Positions 1-11,676 of a stretch of DNA of 64,000 nt are shown piece after piece. Below the pieces are notes generated by a model, which was given only the letters and a program-made list of their open reading frames with translations, did not search any database and was not told where the DNA came from. Position 1 is the stretch's first letter. Each line of letters opens with the position of its first letter. The stretch is from Dipteris shenzhenensis (lineage: Eukaryota > Polypodiophyta > Polypodiopsida > Gleicheniales). The stretch lies in the NCBI GenBank assembly GCA_047967505.1, contig CM106538.1. One strand, 5' to 3'. The position numbers and the translations under genes are program-made.

Positions 1-213
1 ATTCATCAAATAATGTTGTTTATCAATTTTTGGCATACCCCCCCCAAAATCAAGACCCCCATTGCAAAGAAAGGTAAGGAACACAAGTGCTTGTTCTTAT
101 GCTCATGAGACAACAAAATGCATGAAATAGGTAACCAACGGGGTCCTAATTTTGCTGTATGTATGTAAGTATGTATATATGTATGTATGTACATACATAT
201 ATATCTATATGTG

Positions 214-244
<31 letters not shown>

Positions 245-247
245 ATG

Positions 248-280
<33 letters not shown>

Positions 281-332
281 ATGTATATGTTGATGCATAT
301 ATGTATATATTGATGCATACAATTTTGATATA

Positions 333-652
333 TGGAGAAAATGGACATGAAAATCATCTAAATTGGCTCTTGGCGTTTGATTTGATATATGACATGACCC
401 CATTTGGATTTGTAAGTCCAAAGATATGGGGTCCTACTTTTAGGGCCTGAATGCCTAAAATAGGGAGCGCGTCAACGCGCTGCCTATTTCATGCATTTAG
501 GCCTCAAAAGTAGGACCCCATTGGGTTGAGGCATTCAGGCCCTAAAAGTAGCACCCCATATCTTTGGACTTGCATATCCGAATGGGGTCATGTCATATAT
601 CAAATCGAATGGCAAGATCCAATTTAGATGGTTTTCATGTCCATTTTCTCCA
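333..652. repeat. Foldback element, unit 1 of the array
   Basis: Left arm 333-455 pairs with the reverse complement of 531-652. The loop (456-530) holds one core, GGGAGCGCGTCAACGCGCTG, and half of the second palindrome arm. Compared with unit 3 the central copy is incomplete, so this looks like a deletion derivative. Confidence 0.75.
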
Positions 653-907
653 TCAACTAAAACTATATTCATCAAATAATGTTGTTTATCAATTTTTGGC
701 ATACCCCCCCCAAAATGAAGACCCCCATTGCAAAGAAAGGTAAGGAACACAAGTGCTTGTTCTGATGCTCATGAGACAACAAAATGCATGAAATAGGTAA
801 CCAACGGGGTCCTAATTTTGCTGTATGTATGTAAGTATGTATATATGTATGTATGTACATACATATATATCTATATGTGTATATATGTGTGTGTGTGTGT
901 GTGTGTG

Positions 908-950
<43 letters not shown>

Positions 951-1002
951 ATGTATATGTTGATGCATATATGTATATATTGATGCATACAATTTTGATA
1001 TA

Positions 1003-1390
1003 TGGAGAAAATGGACATGAAAATCATCTAAATTGGCTCTTGCCGTTTGATTTGATATATGACATGACCCCATTTGGATTTGTAAGTCCAAAGATATGGG
1101 GTCCTACTTTTAGGGCCTCAATGCCTAAAATAGGGAGCGCGTCAACGCGTTGCCTATTTCATGCATTTAGGCCTCAAAAGTAGGACCCCATTGGGTTGCC
1201 ACTGGGGTCCTACTTTTGAGGCCTAAATGCATGAAATAGGCAGCGCGTTGACGCGCTCCCTATTTTAGGCATTCAGGCCCTAAAAGTAGGACCCCGTATC
1301 TTTGGACTTGCATATCCGAATGGGGTCATGTCATATATCAAATCGAATGGCAAGATCCAATTTAGATGGTTTTCATGTCCATTTTCTCCA
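1003..1390. repeat. Large palindrome, unit 2
   Basis: Arms 1003-1190 and 1203-1390 are 188 bp each with a 12-nt spacer. They align without gaps and I count about ten mismatches (roughly 95% identity). Each arm contains its own smaller palindrome AGCGCGT(C/T)(A/G)ACGCGCT, so the structure is a palindrome within a palindrome. Confidence 0.85.
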
Positions 1391-1562
1391 TCAACTAAAA
1401 CTATATTCATCAAATAATGTTGTTTATCAATTTTTGGCATACCCCCCCCAAAATGAAGACCCCCATTGCAAAGAAAGGTAAGGAACACAAGTGCTTGTTC
1501 TTATGCTCATGAGACAACAAAATGCATGAAATAGGTAACCAACGGGGTCCTAATTTTGCTGT

Positions 1563-1776
<214 letters not shown>

Positions 1777-1816
1777 ATGCATATATGTATATATTGATGC
1801 ATACAATTTTGATATA

Positions 1817-2204
1817 TGGAGAAAATGGACATGAAAACCATTTAAATTGGATCTTGCCGTTCGATTTGATATATGACATGACCCCATTCGGATATGCAAG
1901 TCCAAAGATACGGGGTCCTACTTTTAGGGCCTGAATGCCTAAAATAGGGAGCGCGTCAACGCGCTGCCTATTTCATGCATTTAGGCCTCAAAAGTAGGAC
2001 CCCATTGGCAACCCAATGGGGTCCTACTTTTGAGGCCTAAATGCATGAAATAGGCAGCGCGTTGACGCGCTCCCTATTTTAGGCATTCAGGCCCTAAAAG
2101 TAGCACCCCGTATCTTTGGACTTGCATATCCGAATGGGGTCATGTCATATATCAAATCGAACAGCAAGATCCAATTTAGATGGTTTTCATGTCCATTTTC
2201 TCCA
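1817..2204. repeat. Near-perfect 388-bp palindrome, unit 3
   Basis: Arms 1817-2008 and 2013-2204 are 192 bp each, separated by only four bases (CAAC). They align without gaps, and I count three or four mismatches. This is the longest and most perfect foldback in the window. It carries two copies of the GCGCGT core, at about 1949-1966 and 2055-2072. Confidence 0.9.
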
Positions 2205-2427
2205 TCAACTAAAACTATATTCATCAAATAATGTTGTTTATCAATTTTTGGCATACCCCCCCCAAAATCAAGACCCCCATTGCAAAGAAAGGTAAGGAAC
2301 ACAAGTGCTTGTTCTTATGCTCATGAGACAACAAAATGCATGAAATAGGTAACCAACGGGGTCCTAATTTTGCTGTATGTATGTAAGTATGTATATATGT
2401 ATGTATGTACATACATATATATCTATA

Positions 2428-2518
<91 letters not shown>

Positions 2519-2550
2519 ATGTATATGTTGATGCATACAATTTTGATATA

Positions 2551-2831
2551 TGGAGAAAATGGACATGAAAACAATCTAAATTGGTTCTTGTCATTCAATT
2601 TGATATATAACATGATCCCATTTGGTTTGTAAGTCCAAAGATACGGGGTCCTACTTTTAGGGCCTGGATGCCTAAAATAGGTAGCGTGTTAACGCACTGC
2701 CTATTTTAGGCATCCAGGCCCTAAAAGTAGCACCCCGTATCTTTGGACTTGCATATCCAAATGGGGTCATGTCATATATCAAATCAAATGGCAAGATCCA
2801 ATTTAGATGGTTTTCATGTCCATTTTCTCCA
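2551..2831. repeat. Single-core palindrome, unit 4
   Basis: The symmetry centre is GTTAAC at 2688-2693, so the arms (2551-2690, 2691-2831) meet at the core itself and not at the CCATTGG joint used in units 2 and 3. Arms are ~140 bp with about one indel. This is the simplest version of the repeat and may be the ancestral foldback element. Confidence 0.8.
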
Positions 2832-3035
2832 TCAACTAAAACTATATTCATCAAATAATGTTGTTGATCAATTTTTGGCATACCCCCCCAAAATCAAGAC
2901 CCCCATTGCAAAGAAAGGTAAAGAACACAAGTGCTTGTTGTTATGCTCAAGAGACAACAAAATGCATGACATGGGAAACCAATGGGGTCTTACTTTTGAT
3001 GTTTGTATGTATGTATGTATGTATATATATGCATG

Positions 3036-3090
<55 letters not shown>

Positions 3091-3152
3091 GTATATGTTG
3101 ATGCATATTTGTATATATTGATGTATATATTGATGCATTCAATTTTGATATA

Positions 3153-3596
3153 TGGAGAAAATGGACATGAAAATCATCTAAATTGGCTCTTGCCATTTGA
3201 TTTGATATATGACATGACCCCATTTTGATTTGTAAGTCCAAAGATATGGGGTCCTACTTTTAAGGCCTGAATGCCTGAAATAGGCAGCGCGTTAACGCGC
3301 TGCCTATTGCATGCATTTAGGCCTCAAAAGTAGGACCCCATTGGCAACAAACGCGCTGCCTATTTCATGCATTTAGGCCTCAAAAGTAGGACCCCATTGT
3401 ATTGCCAATGGGGTCCTACTTTTGAGGCCTAAATGCATGAAATAGGCAGCGCGTTAACGCGTTGCCTATTTTAGGCATTCAGACGCTAAAAGTAGCACCC
3501 CATATCTTTGGACTTGCATATCCGAATGGGTTCATGTCATATATCAAATTGAATGGCAAGATCCAATTTAGATGGTTTTCATGTCCATTTTCTCCA
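3153..3596. repeat. Foldback element, unit 5
   Basis: It is flanked by TGGAGAAAATGGACATG and its reverse complement. The centre is expanded: a third partial copy of the inner arm (about 3346-3400) sits between the two cores at ~3286 and ~3445. This suggests slippage or unequal pairing at the palindrome centre. Confidence 0.75.
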
Positions 3597-3735
3597 TCAA
3601 CTAAAACTATATTCATCAAATAATGTTGTTTATCAATTTTTGGCATACCCCCCCCAAAATCAAGACCCCCATTTTGCTGTATGTATGTAAATATGTATAT
3701 ATGTATGTATATACATACATATATATCTATATGTG

Positions 3736-3774
<39 letters not shown>

Positions 3775-3803
3775 ACACACACATGTATGTATGTATGTAT
3801 GTA

Positions 3804-3839
<36 letters not shown>

Positions 3840-3914
3840 CATACATATGTATATATTGATGCATATATTGATGCATATCTTGATGTATATATTTATGCAT
3901 ACAGTTTTGATTGA

Positions 3915-4300
3915 TGGAGAAATCAGGCATGAAAACCATCTAAATTGACTCTTGCCGTTCGATTTGATATAGGACATGATCCCATTGGGATTTGTAAGTC
4001 CAAAGATACGGGGTCTTACTTTTAGGACCTAAATTTCTGAAATAGGTAGCTTGTCAATGTGCTGCCTATTTCATGCATTTAGGCCTCAAAAGTAGGACCT
4101 CATTTGGTCCTACATGGGGTCCTACTTTTGAGGCCTAAATGTATGAAATAGGCAGTGCATTGGCACACTGCCTATTTTAGGCATTCAAGCCCTAAAAGTA
4201 AGACCCCATATCTTTGGAATTACAAATCCAAATGGGGTCATGTCATACATCAAATCAAATGGCAAGAGCCAATTTAGATGTTTTCATGCCCATTTTATCA
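3915..4300. repeat. Foldback element, unit 6 (diverged)
   Basis: Same outer boundaries as the other units but clearly more diverged. The cores read AGCTTGTCAATGTGCTG (~4047) and CAGTGCATTGGCACACTG (~4153). The divergence gradient suggests the array grew from this side. Confidence 0.7.
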
Positions 4301-4434
4301 ATTTAATAAAACTATATGCATCAAATAATGTTGTTTATCAATTTTTGGCATACATCCCCAAAATCAAAACCCCCATTGGAAAGAAAGGTAAGGAACACAA
4401 GTGCTTGTTCTTATGTTCAGGAAACATTAAAAAA

Positions 4435-4498
4435 GAGGCCTAGTAGCCCAAAAATGGCAGCGCATCAATGCACTATCATTTTTGGGTTGCCAGGTCTC
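4435..4498. repeat. Short hairpin with GCGC-type core
   Basis: Arms of 22 bp at each end (GAGGCCTAGTAG... against ...CCAGGTCTC) pair with about four mismatches around GGCAGCGCATCAATGCAC. The core is recognisably the one found in the upstream array, though the arms differ. Confidence 0.65.
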
Positions 4499-4554
4499 TT
4501 TTTTGTTGTCTCACAAGCATACATATGGAGGTTACAATATAACTAAGAAGTAGT

Positions 4555-5045
4555 ATTGAAGTAGTTCTACAATTTGGATGCATTAAGAGCATTCATATAG
4601 CAAGGAAGAATATAATAATTGAATAGATTTTTTTTTCAATACATATTGCTAGTGAGACTACCAAAAAGAGGCTCTACCCCTCATGATGTCTGTGGATACA
4701 GAATATGAGATTGCTTGAGGCTTGGATTGCAGCTGGAAACATTGCATGGGCAAAGCCACTATATGCCTCAAGTGTTGGAAATTGATATATGGCTCAAGTG
4801 CTAGAATGTGCAAATCATGGCCAAAATCAAGACCCCTTAGAGATTCCATGAGGGCTATCCTTTTACTACTACACACGTCACCTTTAGTCGAGGGTAGAAC
4901 CATTCGTCGTCATAGGCAGCAGGTTCATGGGACCCCATCCCATGATCCAAGGCATTATTCAAAGACAAAGTATTTCTGACCATTCCCAAATTGAGTTTGC
5001 CAATTTCTAATCTGATTGATTTCATTTACTGGACTTGCAATGCTT
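4555..5045. other. No gene recognised
   Basis: Mixed-composition DNA without a convincing open frame. A fragment CCAAAATCAAGACCCC at ~4820 echoes the array unit, so older repeat debris is likely. Confidence 0.5.
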
Positions 5046-5160
5046 GCAAAGCCCTTGCTTAAGCTTGAATGAGCCTCTTGATTTTGGGGGTATAATGGTC
5101 AAAAATGGCTTAACATGCCCAAAATCAAGAGGCTCATTCAAGCTTAAGCAAGGGCTTTGC
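5046..5160. repeat. Perfect 43-bp inverted repeat (hairpin)
   Basis: Arms 5046-5088 and 5118-5160 are exact reverse complements over 43 bp, with a 29-nt loop (5089-5117). Either strand would form a long perfect stem if transcribed. The size fits a very young foldback MITE or a proto-miRNA inverted duplication. No flanking target duplication is evident. Confidence 0.9.
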
Positions 5161-5161
5161 A

Positions 5162-5250
5162 GGTCTTGTTTTTGGGTGGCAAAAGCACGAAAAATGACAG
5201 CGCATTAAGGTGTTGCCATTCTTATGCTTCCCCCCTCCAAAAACAAGACC
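5162..5250. repeat. Hairpin sharing the GCGC core
   Basis: GGTCTTGTTTTTGG (5162-5175) pairs with CCAAAAACAAGACC (5237-5250). The inner part has ATGACAGCGCATTAAGGTGTTGCCAT-like pairing, again around an AGCGC core. It directly abuts the perfect hairpin at 5046-5160. Confidence 0.7.
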
Positions 5251-5254
5251 CCCA

Positions 5255-5480
5255 AGCTATTCATTAGAGACACCAAAATGAGGAGAAGGATGACGTGAGG
5301 AGTAGAGGAGCTGGCCAATGAGGGGAGGGACAGCCTTGGAATTGCTAGCAACAAGCATGATGCAAGGAGGTGAGAAGGCAAAGAAGCAAGGAGGTGAGGA
5401 GGTGAGGAAGCAAGGAGGCGAGGAGGCAAGAGGCAGTCTTGAAGGGCAACAAGAGGGTGGAGGTGGCTGAAAGAGTAAGC
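5255..5480. repeat. GA-rich imperfect minisatellite
   Basis: Imperfect repeats of AAGCAAGGAGGTGAGGAGG occupy about 5365-5440 within purine-rich DNA. Reverse-strand ORFs here encode only Leu/Ser/Pro-rich low-complexity peptides and are not called. Confidence 0.7.
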
Positions 5481-7592
5481 AAGAAAGGGAGGGATGGAGA
5501 TTGCTTGTAGGAAATGCTTGGATTAATGCTACAAATGCCATTTTTTTTTGTGTATTTTGCAGCATGAAATGTTTATGGCATTTTTCTTTTAAAAAATACA
5601 AAATTGTTGTGATTAATTGCGCTACAAACAACTCAAGCCGTAAAGCACCATGGATTAGTACAACAATATGCATCACAAATGGATGCATACACTCATATAC
5701 ATCACCGATGGATGCATACACTTATACTCACATCAATTTCCAATATTGTATTAGATGGACCCTTAGCATATATGTGTGCATAGAAGACCATTTCCTACAT
5801 TGATCCCTGATTTCATAGTTAAATTATTCCCTTTCTCACATTCTAACATGTGAAGATTTAATGTACATGCATTATGGGCACATTATATTGCAGTTTATGA
5901 CTAACTTTTTTTATGAATGCATGATACTTGTATATGGTCAAGGAAGGTATATTATCATTTTTGAATGATAACATTACTCTATGCTCCATTTTATCCTATA
6001 TTAGAAACTATGATCACTAGATATTACATAAATGTATTGCTCCATTATATCCTATACTAAAAACTATTTTGACCCAAATACATAATGCCAATTGAGGTTA
6101 GTACTGATGACAAGTGATGAAAACAATCTAATGGTATGAATGAGATCTTGTAAATTTTGGATATATAATATGGGTACTATGTTGATTGAGCTATTTTTCT
6201 AAGGGAATATTTTCAACTTAATTACTAAATACATACTTACAATGGTGACCTGATTCCCATCTATATGTATAATCAAGTTTTACTTTGTGTTTAAAAAAAA
6301 GCTTTTGCATAAGGTTAAAATTTGAATAGTATTTATATTTGTTTAAGACTACCCATTGAGCTGGCTCCTATCCTTATATTGAACATGATAATGTTCATAA
6401 AGATTTTATGAATACAAATAGATAGCATTGGCTCTCTTTTTAGTGGTTGGGAATGAACCCTAAAAGTACCCTAAAATGACTATGTATTCCCTTATTTGTA
6501 GCATGGAAGTGATCATGGTAGAGTGGCATAATCCCTATTTTGCATTTTTCATAGGTTCTTTTGCTACTCATGGTTGGCGGATACACCACGGCATAGATCC
6601 GAATAGATATTTGGTTTTTTGCTTCAACTTGCTTGACTAGACTTTCCTTTATGATTGTTTGATTGTGCATGATGAGTAGTCACTGGCTTAACTGATGCAT
6701 TAAGTGAAATGTTTTCCTTAAAGTTTTTCATACTACAAGATACGAGTTTGCTTATACGGGTGGAAATAAAAGCTTGTTAATGCCTGGTGCATATTTTTCG
6801 TTAGATGCAGTAGGATACTAGTTACCGAGTGTCTTTGCCAATTATTTCACTTGAATCATGCTCCTCTTATGCTTGAGTTTGTGGTCACGTATTGACTTTA
6901 ACATAATAGTCTATAGGATACTGGATGAGCACTCAACATAGTGGTTAGATGCATTCATTTCTAGTTCCGATAGAACTATCATTCAGACATTGGTCATAAT
7001 AGAAATATGGAGGGCTAAAATCCTTTTTTGGCTCCCTAAGTTTTTTAAAGCATGGTATTGTCCAGATTACATAGGTATTTTCACTAAGCAAAATTAATCC
7101 TTATGATGAAAATGTGTTTTTTTTCTTTTGACATAGTTAGTTCTGTTTCCATGTTTTTAGATCGAATGTATGGATGATCTTCTGCAAGCATAGAGCAAGC
7201 ATAAAAGACATGATATGTATATGTAGCACATGATCATGTTTACATATTTTCAGTAATATATTCTACATTGTGATCTATCATTATCTTGCTGTGTGGATGT
7301 TCAATCTGAGTAGTGTTTGCTTTTTTTATCGCAAATTTTATGTATTGTTGTGTCTCTACCTCTCCACAACGACTCAAATTGATAGTATGGGGATGAAAGA
7401 GAAGTTAATTGTGAGTTTCAGGCATGCCTTCATTGTTGAAATATGTTTAATTTGCTTATGATCACATCAATTGTTCCAATGATATTGAGAGGAATAAGAT
7501 GCTGGATGAGGTTCTCGCTCGCTTGAAACCTATTTAATCTTGCTCGCTTATTTGGGGCTGCTCGCTTTTCTTCGCTCGCTTTTTGGTAATCC
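5481..7592. other. AT-rich intergenic DNA, no feature recognised
   Basis: Only short open frames occur on either strand, none with a recognisable domain. No long repeats were seen. Confidence 0.6.
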
Positions 7593-7975
7593 TCGGAGAA
7601 ACAAGATCATCAAAATACATTCTTTTTAGGCCAACACTAGGGTATGGCTTTATTTCCAAAAGAATGTCCATTGGAACACATTGAAAGTGATACAAATCAA
7701 CAATCCATGGGGACACTTGACTAATCAAAGGAAAGGAAACAAATGGCCATTATGTAGCTTGCTTCTCATGATCCTAGCTCTTTGCCTCGGATGTCCTGAA
7801 AATTGGTGCCAGCAATCATGGTTATCGACTAGTCCAAACAACTAGTAGATTCCTCGATCCATGTGTGTGTAGAAAATGTCTACATGCCAACGTCCTTGCC
7901 TCTTCATGGTCTTCCTAGACCCTTACTAACCTTGATCCATAGGGTGTCGATCATGTCGTGCCATATGCCAAGGAG
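7593..7975. repeat. Diverged direct repeat, left copy
   Basis: From GGAGAAACAAGATCATC through ATGCCAAGGAGAG this stretch matches 10190-10580 in the same orientation with many substitutions and small indels. Shared landmarks are AAATACATTCTTTTTAGGCC, CACATTGAAAGTGATACAAA and CGTCCTTGCCTCTTCATG. The pair brackets the LINE remnant. An old segmental duplication or ancient terminal repeats are both possible. Confidence 0.75.
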
Positions 7976-8059
7976 AGTGGTTGCATAGCAGCAAGCTAGA
8001 TCTATTGTCCTACCATCAACTAGGTTGCACCGAGCAATAAAATTTTTTCGGGTTGTGAT

Positions 8060-9660
8060 GTGAGTGACCGTTTCCCACACCTTGTCCTCTAGAGAGAACT
8101 CCCACTATCAGGAGGAAGAAGTCACATCTTGGACATTGATGTGTACCTCATCTATCTTTTGGTTGAAATACCATCTCTATGCTATAAACGTTGCTCCCTC
8201 CATCAGCCAGGCTACCATGCCTCACCTGAAATCTCAACACATGTAATGCAACCTAGCCACCATCCATATTGATTGAACCCTGCCAAATCCTATTAGTGAT
8301 TCAATATCTCCATAAGAAATAGATTATCATAGTACCCTCCTCGAGTAGAGAGACAAGCCAGAATCTACTGAAACCAGTGTCTCTCCCATGAAGGGAACCA
8401 AGCCATCAATGCCGAGTGTAAGGGTGGCTCTATGCAAGTGATGTAGGTAAAGAGAGGTACATCCATCACTTCCTCAAAATGTTCTACCCTCATTGGCTAA
8501 AACCACTCCCCTTGATCTCACTACACCTCTCGGGGCAACCCTACCATAGCAAAAGATGCTACCTAGATGTTCCTCTCCATCCTTGAATGGTGTGGGGTGA
8601 CCATGTCTACTCCTATCTACTAACCACGTGGATTCTATGCCACTCCACAAAACCTAGTGTCCCATCAATGTCCGGACCCTATCCTCTTTGTCTGACTCTA
8701 AACTAAGAGCACATCCAAATTTGGCACTGTAGAAGATCAAATAGGGCATGTCATATCTGAACTATTAGATGAACATGACTCTGAAGGGAACTCTAGTTCT
8801 AAAGAACTGCCCAAACCATGGAGGGCTCTTGATGTTTCTCTAAGCTCTCATGTGGCCAAACACACCCAACCTCTCTGCTGCTTACTTTCGCAAATGCACC
8901 TAAGCCTCCAAGGAGCTCCCCGGGCCAATATCACACTAAGGCCAACTACGTGAGTGTAATAAGCTAGCATGCAACCCTCCTGAGGTCCCAAATCAAGGGC
9001 TACCTCTCAAACTTCTCCATGCTGTACATGGCCCTAATGAGGTGCCGCCAAACTTACATGAGGCTCCCCATAATTGGTGACCCCTTCCTTGTAAGGGGGG
9101 ACTTAGTGAAGATACACCATTGAGACTAATGCCCTCCATTGACAACTTTAGGGCATGCTCCTTAGGAGCCGCCCCTACTTAGCAAGAACTTCTAAGGCTC
9201 ATAGCCTGGCGGCAAGCCCTTGATGATAAGCTTCCCAAGCTTGCTCAAGTGTTCCATGTGTCATGGGACCGCTCCAATTGAAGCTTACCAAAAACTCCCC
9301 ATGCAAATTGGCTATTTTTTGAGATGCCAAGGTGAGCCCCTCTTGGAGAAACCAAGTGACTTATCCAAATTGATTTTAACACTTGCAACCAAGTTATACA
9401 TCACTAGTGAAAGCCAAACCCTCTAGAGGCTCCTCTCATATGAGCCCTCCATGAATAGGGTTGTGCCATTTGTGTCTAGTAGCTCCTCGTGTTGCTAGAT
9501 CAATAGCGGCATACCTACAAAGCCATCCCTACCAAGACTGTCTTTTGTGACCCAAGGAACTGCATTGGCAACAAAGAGAAAAAGAAATGGGGCCAAGTGG
9601 TAGCACTACCAAACTAAGCATGAAAAAAGAAAAGGCCTCACCTGTATACCCCCCCAATGT
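8060..9660 (-). pseudogene. Decayed LINE (non-LTR) reverse transcriptase, copy A
   Basis: Read on the minus strand, 9640-9200 gives broken RT sequence: LFVANAVPWVT, then a degenerate catalytic box (NGTTLFMEGSYE where FADDTxLF is expected), then VKINLDKSLGF, the conserved 'KINxxKS' block after the catalytic aspartates in plant LINEs. Several stops and frameshifts interrupt it. It is homologous along most of its length to 30700-32150, which retains the better catalytic box. It would have copied LINE RNA at a nicked chromosomal target; this copy is dead. The 5' and 3' ends cannot be fixed by eye. Confidence 0.65.
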
Positions 9661-10189
9661 GCCATGTTGCTACCCACACAATAGCAATGCACCTGCCCAA
9701 TCAATAACTTCTTGCTCTCACATCATCACATGCTCCCACAATCTCTTAGCACCCTCCAAAATATTGAACCCTTGCCTCTCTCAAAACAGCGATTCTTGCC
9801 ACCAAATAGTGTCATATCATAGGTGAATATCTACCACCTTAAATCTTTTGCATGTGCCTCATCATGGACAGGATTCAACACACATTTTTAGGCTCAGTTC
9901 ACACAACCCATTGGCCAAAGGTGGTGTGAAGGGTTGTTGTCCTAGTTGGCCCAATAAGAGGGAAAGGCCTATACACTAACACAAAAAGGTTTGTGTCTGG
10001 CCTATGAAGACCAATCACATCTTGGTGGCCATCCTCCAATTCTATTTCCTCCTCCATGGTTGAATGGGTGTTGTGAACCCACCCTTAGATATGGAGCTCA
10101 TAGCCACTCCATGCCTCATCATTGGTTCCAAATCATGGGCTCAACTTGTTTCAATCCTCTGGCTCTTCATGACCCATCATGTCACAACT
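9661..10189. other. No gene recognised; probably LINE-derived
   Basis: The stretch lies on the 5' side of LINE copy A (minus strand). Open frames are short and unrecognised. Confidence 0.4.
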
Positions 10190-10580
10190 TGGAGAAACAG
10201 ATTATCAAAATACATTCTTTTTAGGCCAATGCTAGGGTAGAGCTTTTTTTCCAAAGAAACTAACATCTATTGGAACACATTGAAAGTGATACAAATCAAA
10301 AATCCATGGGGACACGTGATCTAATCCAAGGAAATAAAACAATTGGCCCTCACGATCCCAACTCTTTGCCTAGGGTGTCCTGAAACTTGGTGCCAGCAAC
10401 CATGGTGATGGACTAGTCCAGTAACTAGTAGGTTCATTGATCCCCGTGTGTGTAAAAAATGGCTACAAGTCATCCTTACAAAAACGTCCTTGCCTCTTCA
10501 TGTTCTTTCTAGATCCCTCCTAACCTTGATCCCAATTGGCTCATAGGATGTAGATCTTGTTGTGCTATATGCCAAGGAGA
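10190..10580. repeat. Diverged direct repeat, right copy
   Basis: Partner of 7593-7975 in direct orientation. Compared with the left copy it has several small insertions. It is followed by a local duplication of CTACTTAGGGAGGGCC at about 10660-10705. Confidence 0.75.
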
Positions 10581-10953
10581 AAGAAAGAAAAAGAGTCTCT
10601 TAATGATCACGGGAGACCAATAGGTCTCCTGGACAACATAAAACCCATCTAGTACATCTACTTAGGGAGGGCCCATAGCAACTCCCATCTACTTAGGGAG
10701 GGCCATAGCAACTCCCAAGGAGTATGAAACTCCATTAGAGTACCTACATAATATCTGAAAACATAGTCGGTCATACATCAGTTTAAGACTGAGAGTCTTT
10801 TGGTTTTATTTAAACTAATTGGCTGAGTGCTATACCTTCGCAGTATACGGCCCATTTTCCTTCTTTACTAGTAGCCTTGACCTTCGCTAATTCTATGCCT
10901 TATTCTTCAATTGGGATCACGTGAGTTTCTTAACTATCCATACCTTGGTCCTT

Positions 10954-11442
10954 TCAGTGTTGCAAATTGTCAAAGAAGTTTGATCCATAAAAACTATGAG
11001 CTAAGAGTAATAATACCATGTCCTTTAAAGTGTCAGATACAAGTTGCTCCATCATCACGTTGGGATCACCCTCATCATCAACCTTCCATTCAATGTTGGG
11101 CATGGCTACATTGACATGTGCTGAAGTCTCACTGAATGAATCCTCTTCTTTGTACGAGTCTTTAGGGAGCCCATCTATTCTAATCTTCAATGCATTCTCA
11201 CATCTGTCTTCATGTTTCTTGATCTCTTCTATGAATACCAAGTTTACTTACCTTTGTATCAACCTCCATGGTCACTTTGTTTGTACTTCAGTGTGAACTA
11301 GGTCACTTCCTTCTCAATTGTTTGTACTTTAGTATGAACTAGGTCTTTAACTATATTGTCTCATCAATTATTGTCTCTTTAACGGTAGGGGGAGAGGCCT
11401 TACAAGATTGCACTACCTCATCAATTATTGCCTGCTTCCTAG
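10954..11442 (-). pseudogene. Charged, coiled-coil-like ORF remnant, downstream part
   Basis: The minus strand has a 95-codon frame (11241-10954, starting MVFIEEIKKHEDRCENALKI) rich in Glu, Lys and Asp. Upstream of it, in broken frames, a repeated LVHTKVQT / LVHTEVQT element suggests a coiled coil. The sequence just above the copia insertion (ending at 11442) is in frame with an open stretch on the far side of the element (17374-17640). I do not recognise the family; ORF1 or gag of an old retroelement is a reasonable guess only. Confidence 0.35.
11438..11442. repeat. Target-site duplication CCTAG (left)
   Basis: The 5-bp CCTAG directly precedes the LTR and is repeated at 17374-17378 after the other LTR, as expected for LTR retrotransposon integration. 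Confidence 0.93.
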
Positions 11443-11623
11443 TGAGAGTGCTCTCAACAGAAGCAAGAACGGAAGAGGGAGAGAGAGCGAGAGAGAGAGA
11501 CAGAGAGCCACACAAGTTTTGGTGGGTGCAGAACCACCCTAATCTTCTTTTTCATTCATTTATATATGTGTTTGAGTATTGTACATAACTGGGGTTAAGG
11601 CACAGTGACCTTTAACCCCCACA
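11443..11623 (-). repeat. 3' LTR of the copia element
   Basis: It is 181 bp long and identical to 17193-17373 except for A/G near the end (CTCAACAGAAGC against CTCAACGGAAGC). It carries a GA/CT-rich stretch and a TATATAA box in minus orientation. Confidence 0.95.
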
Positions 11624-11636
11624 ACCTCCCACTTAA
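11624..11636 (-). other. Polypurine tract of the copia element
   Basis: On the minus strand AAGTGGGAGGT lies immediately before the 3' LTR, the expected plus-strand priming site. Confidence 0.8.
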
Positions 11637-11676
11637 AGGACAATGTGCCTTTAAGGGAGAACAACCCGTGAGCATA

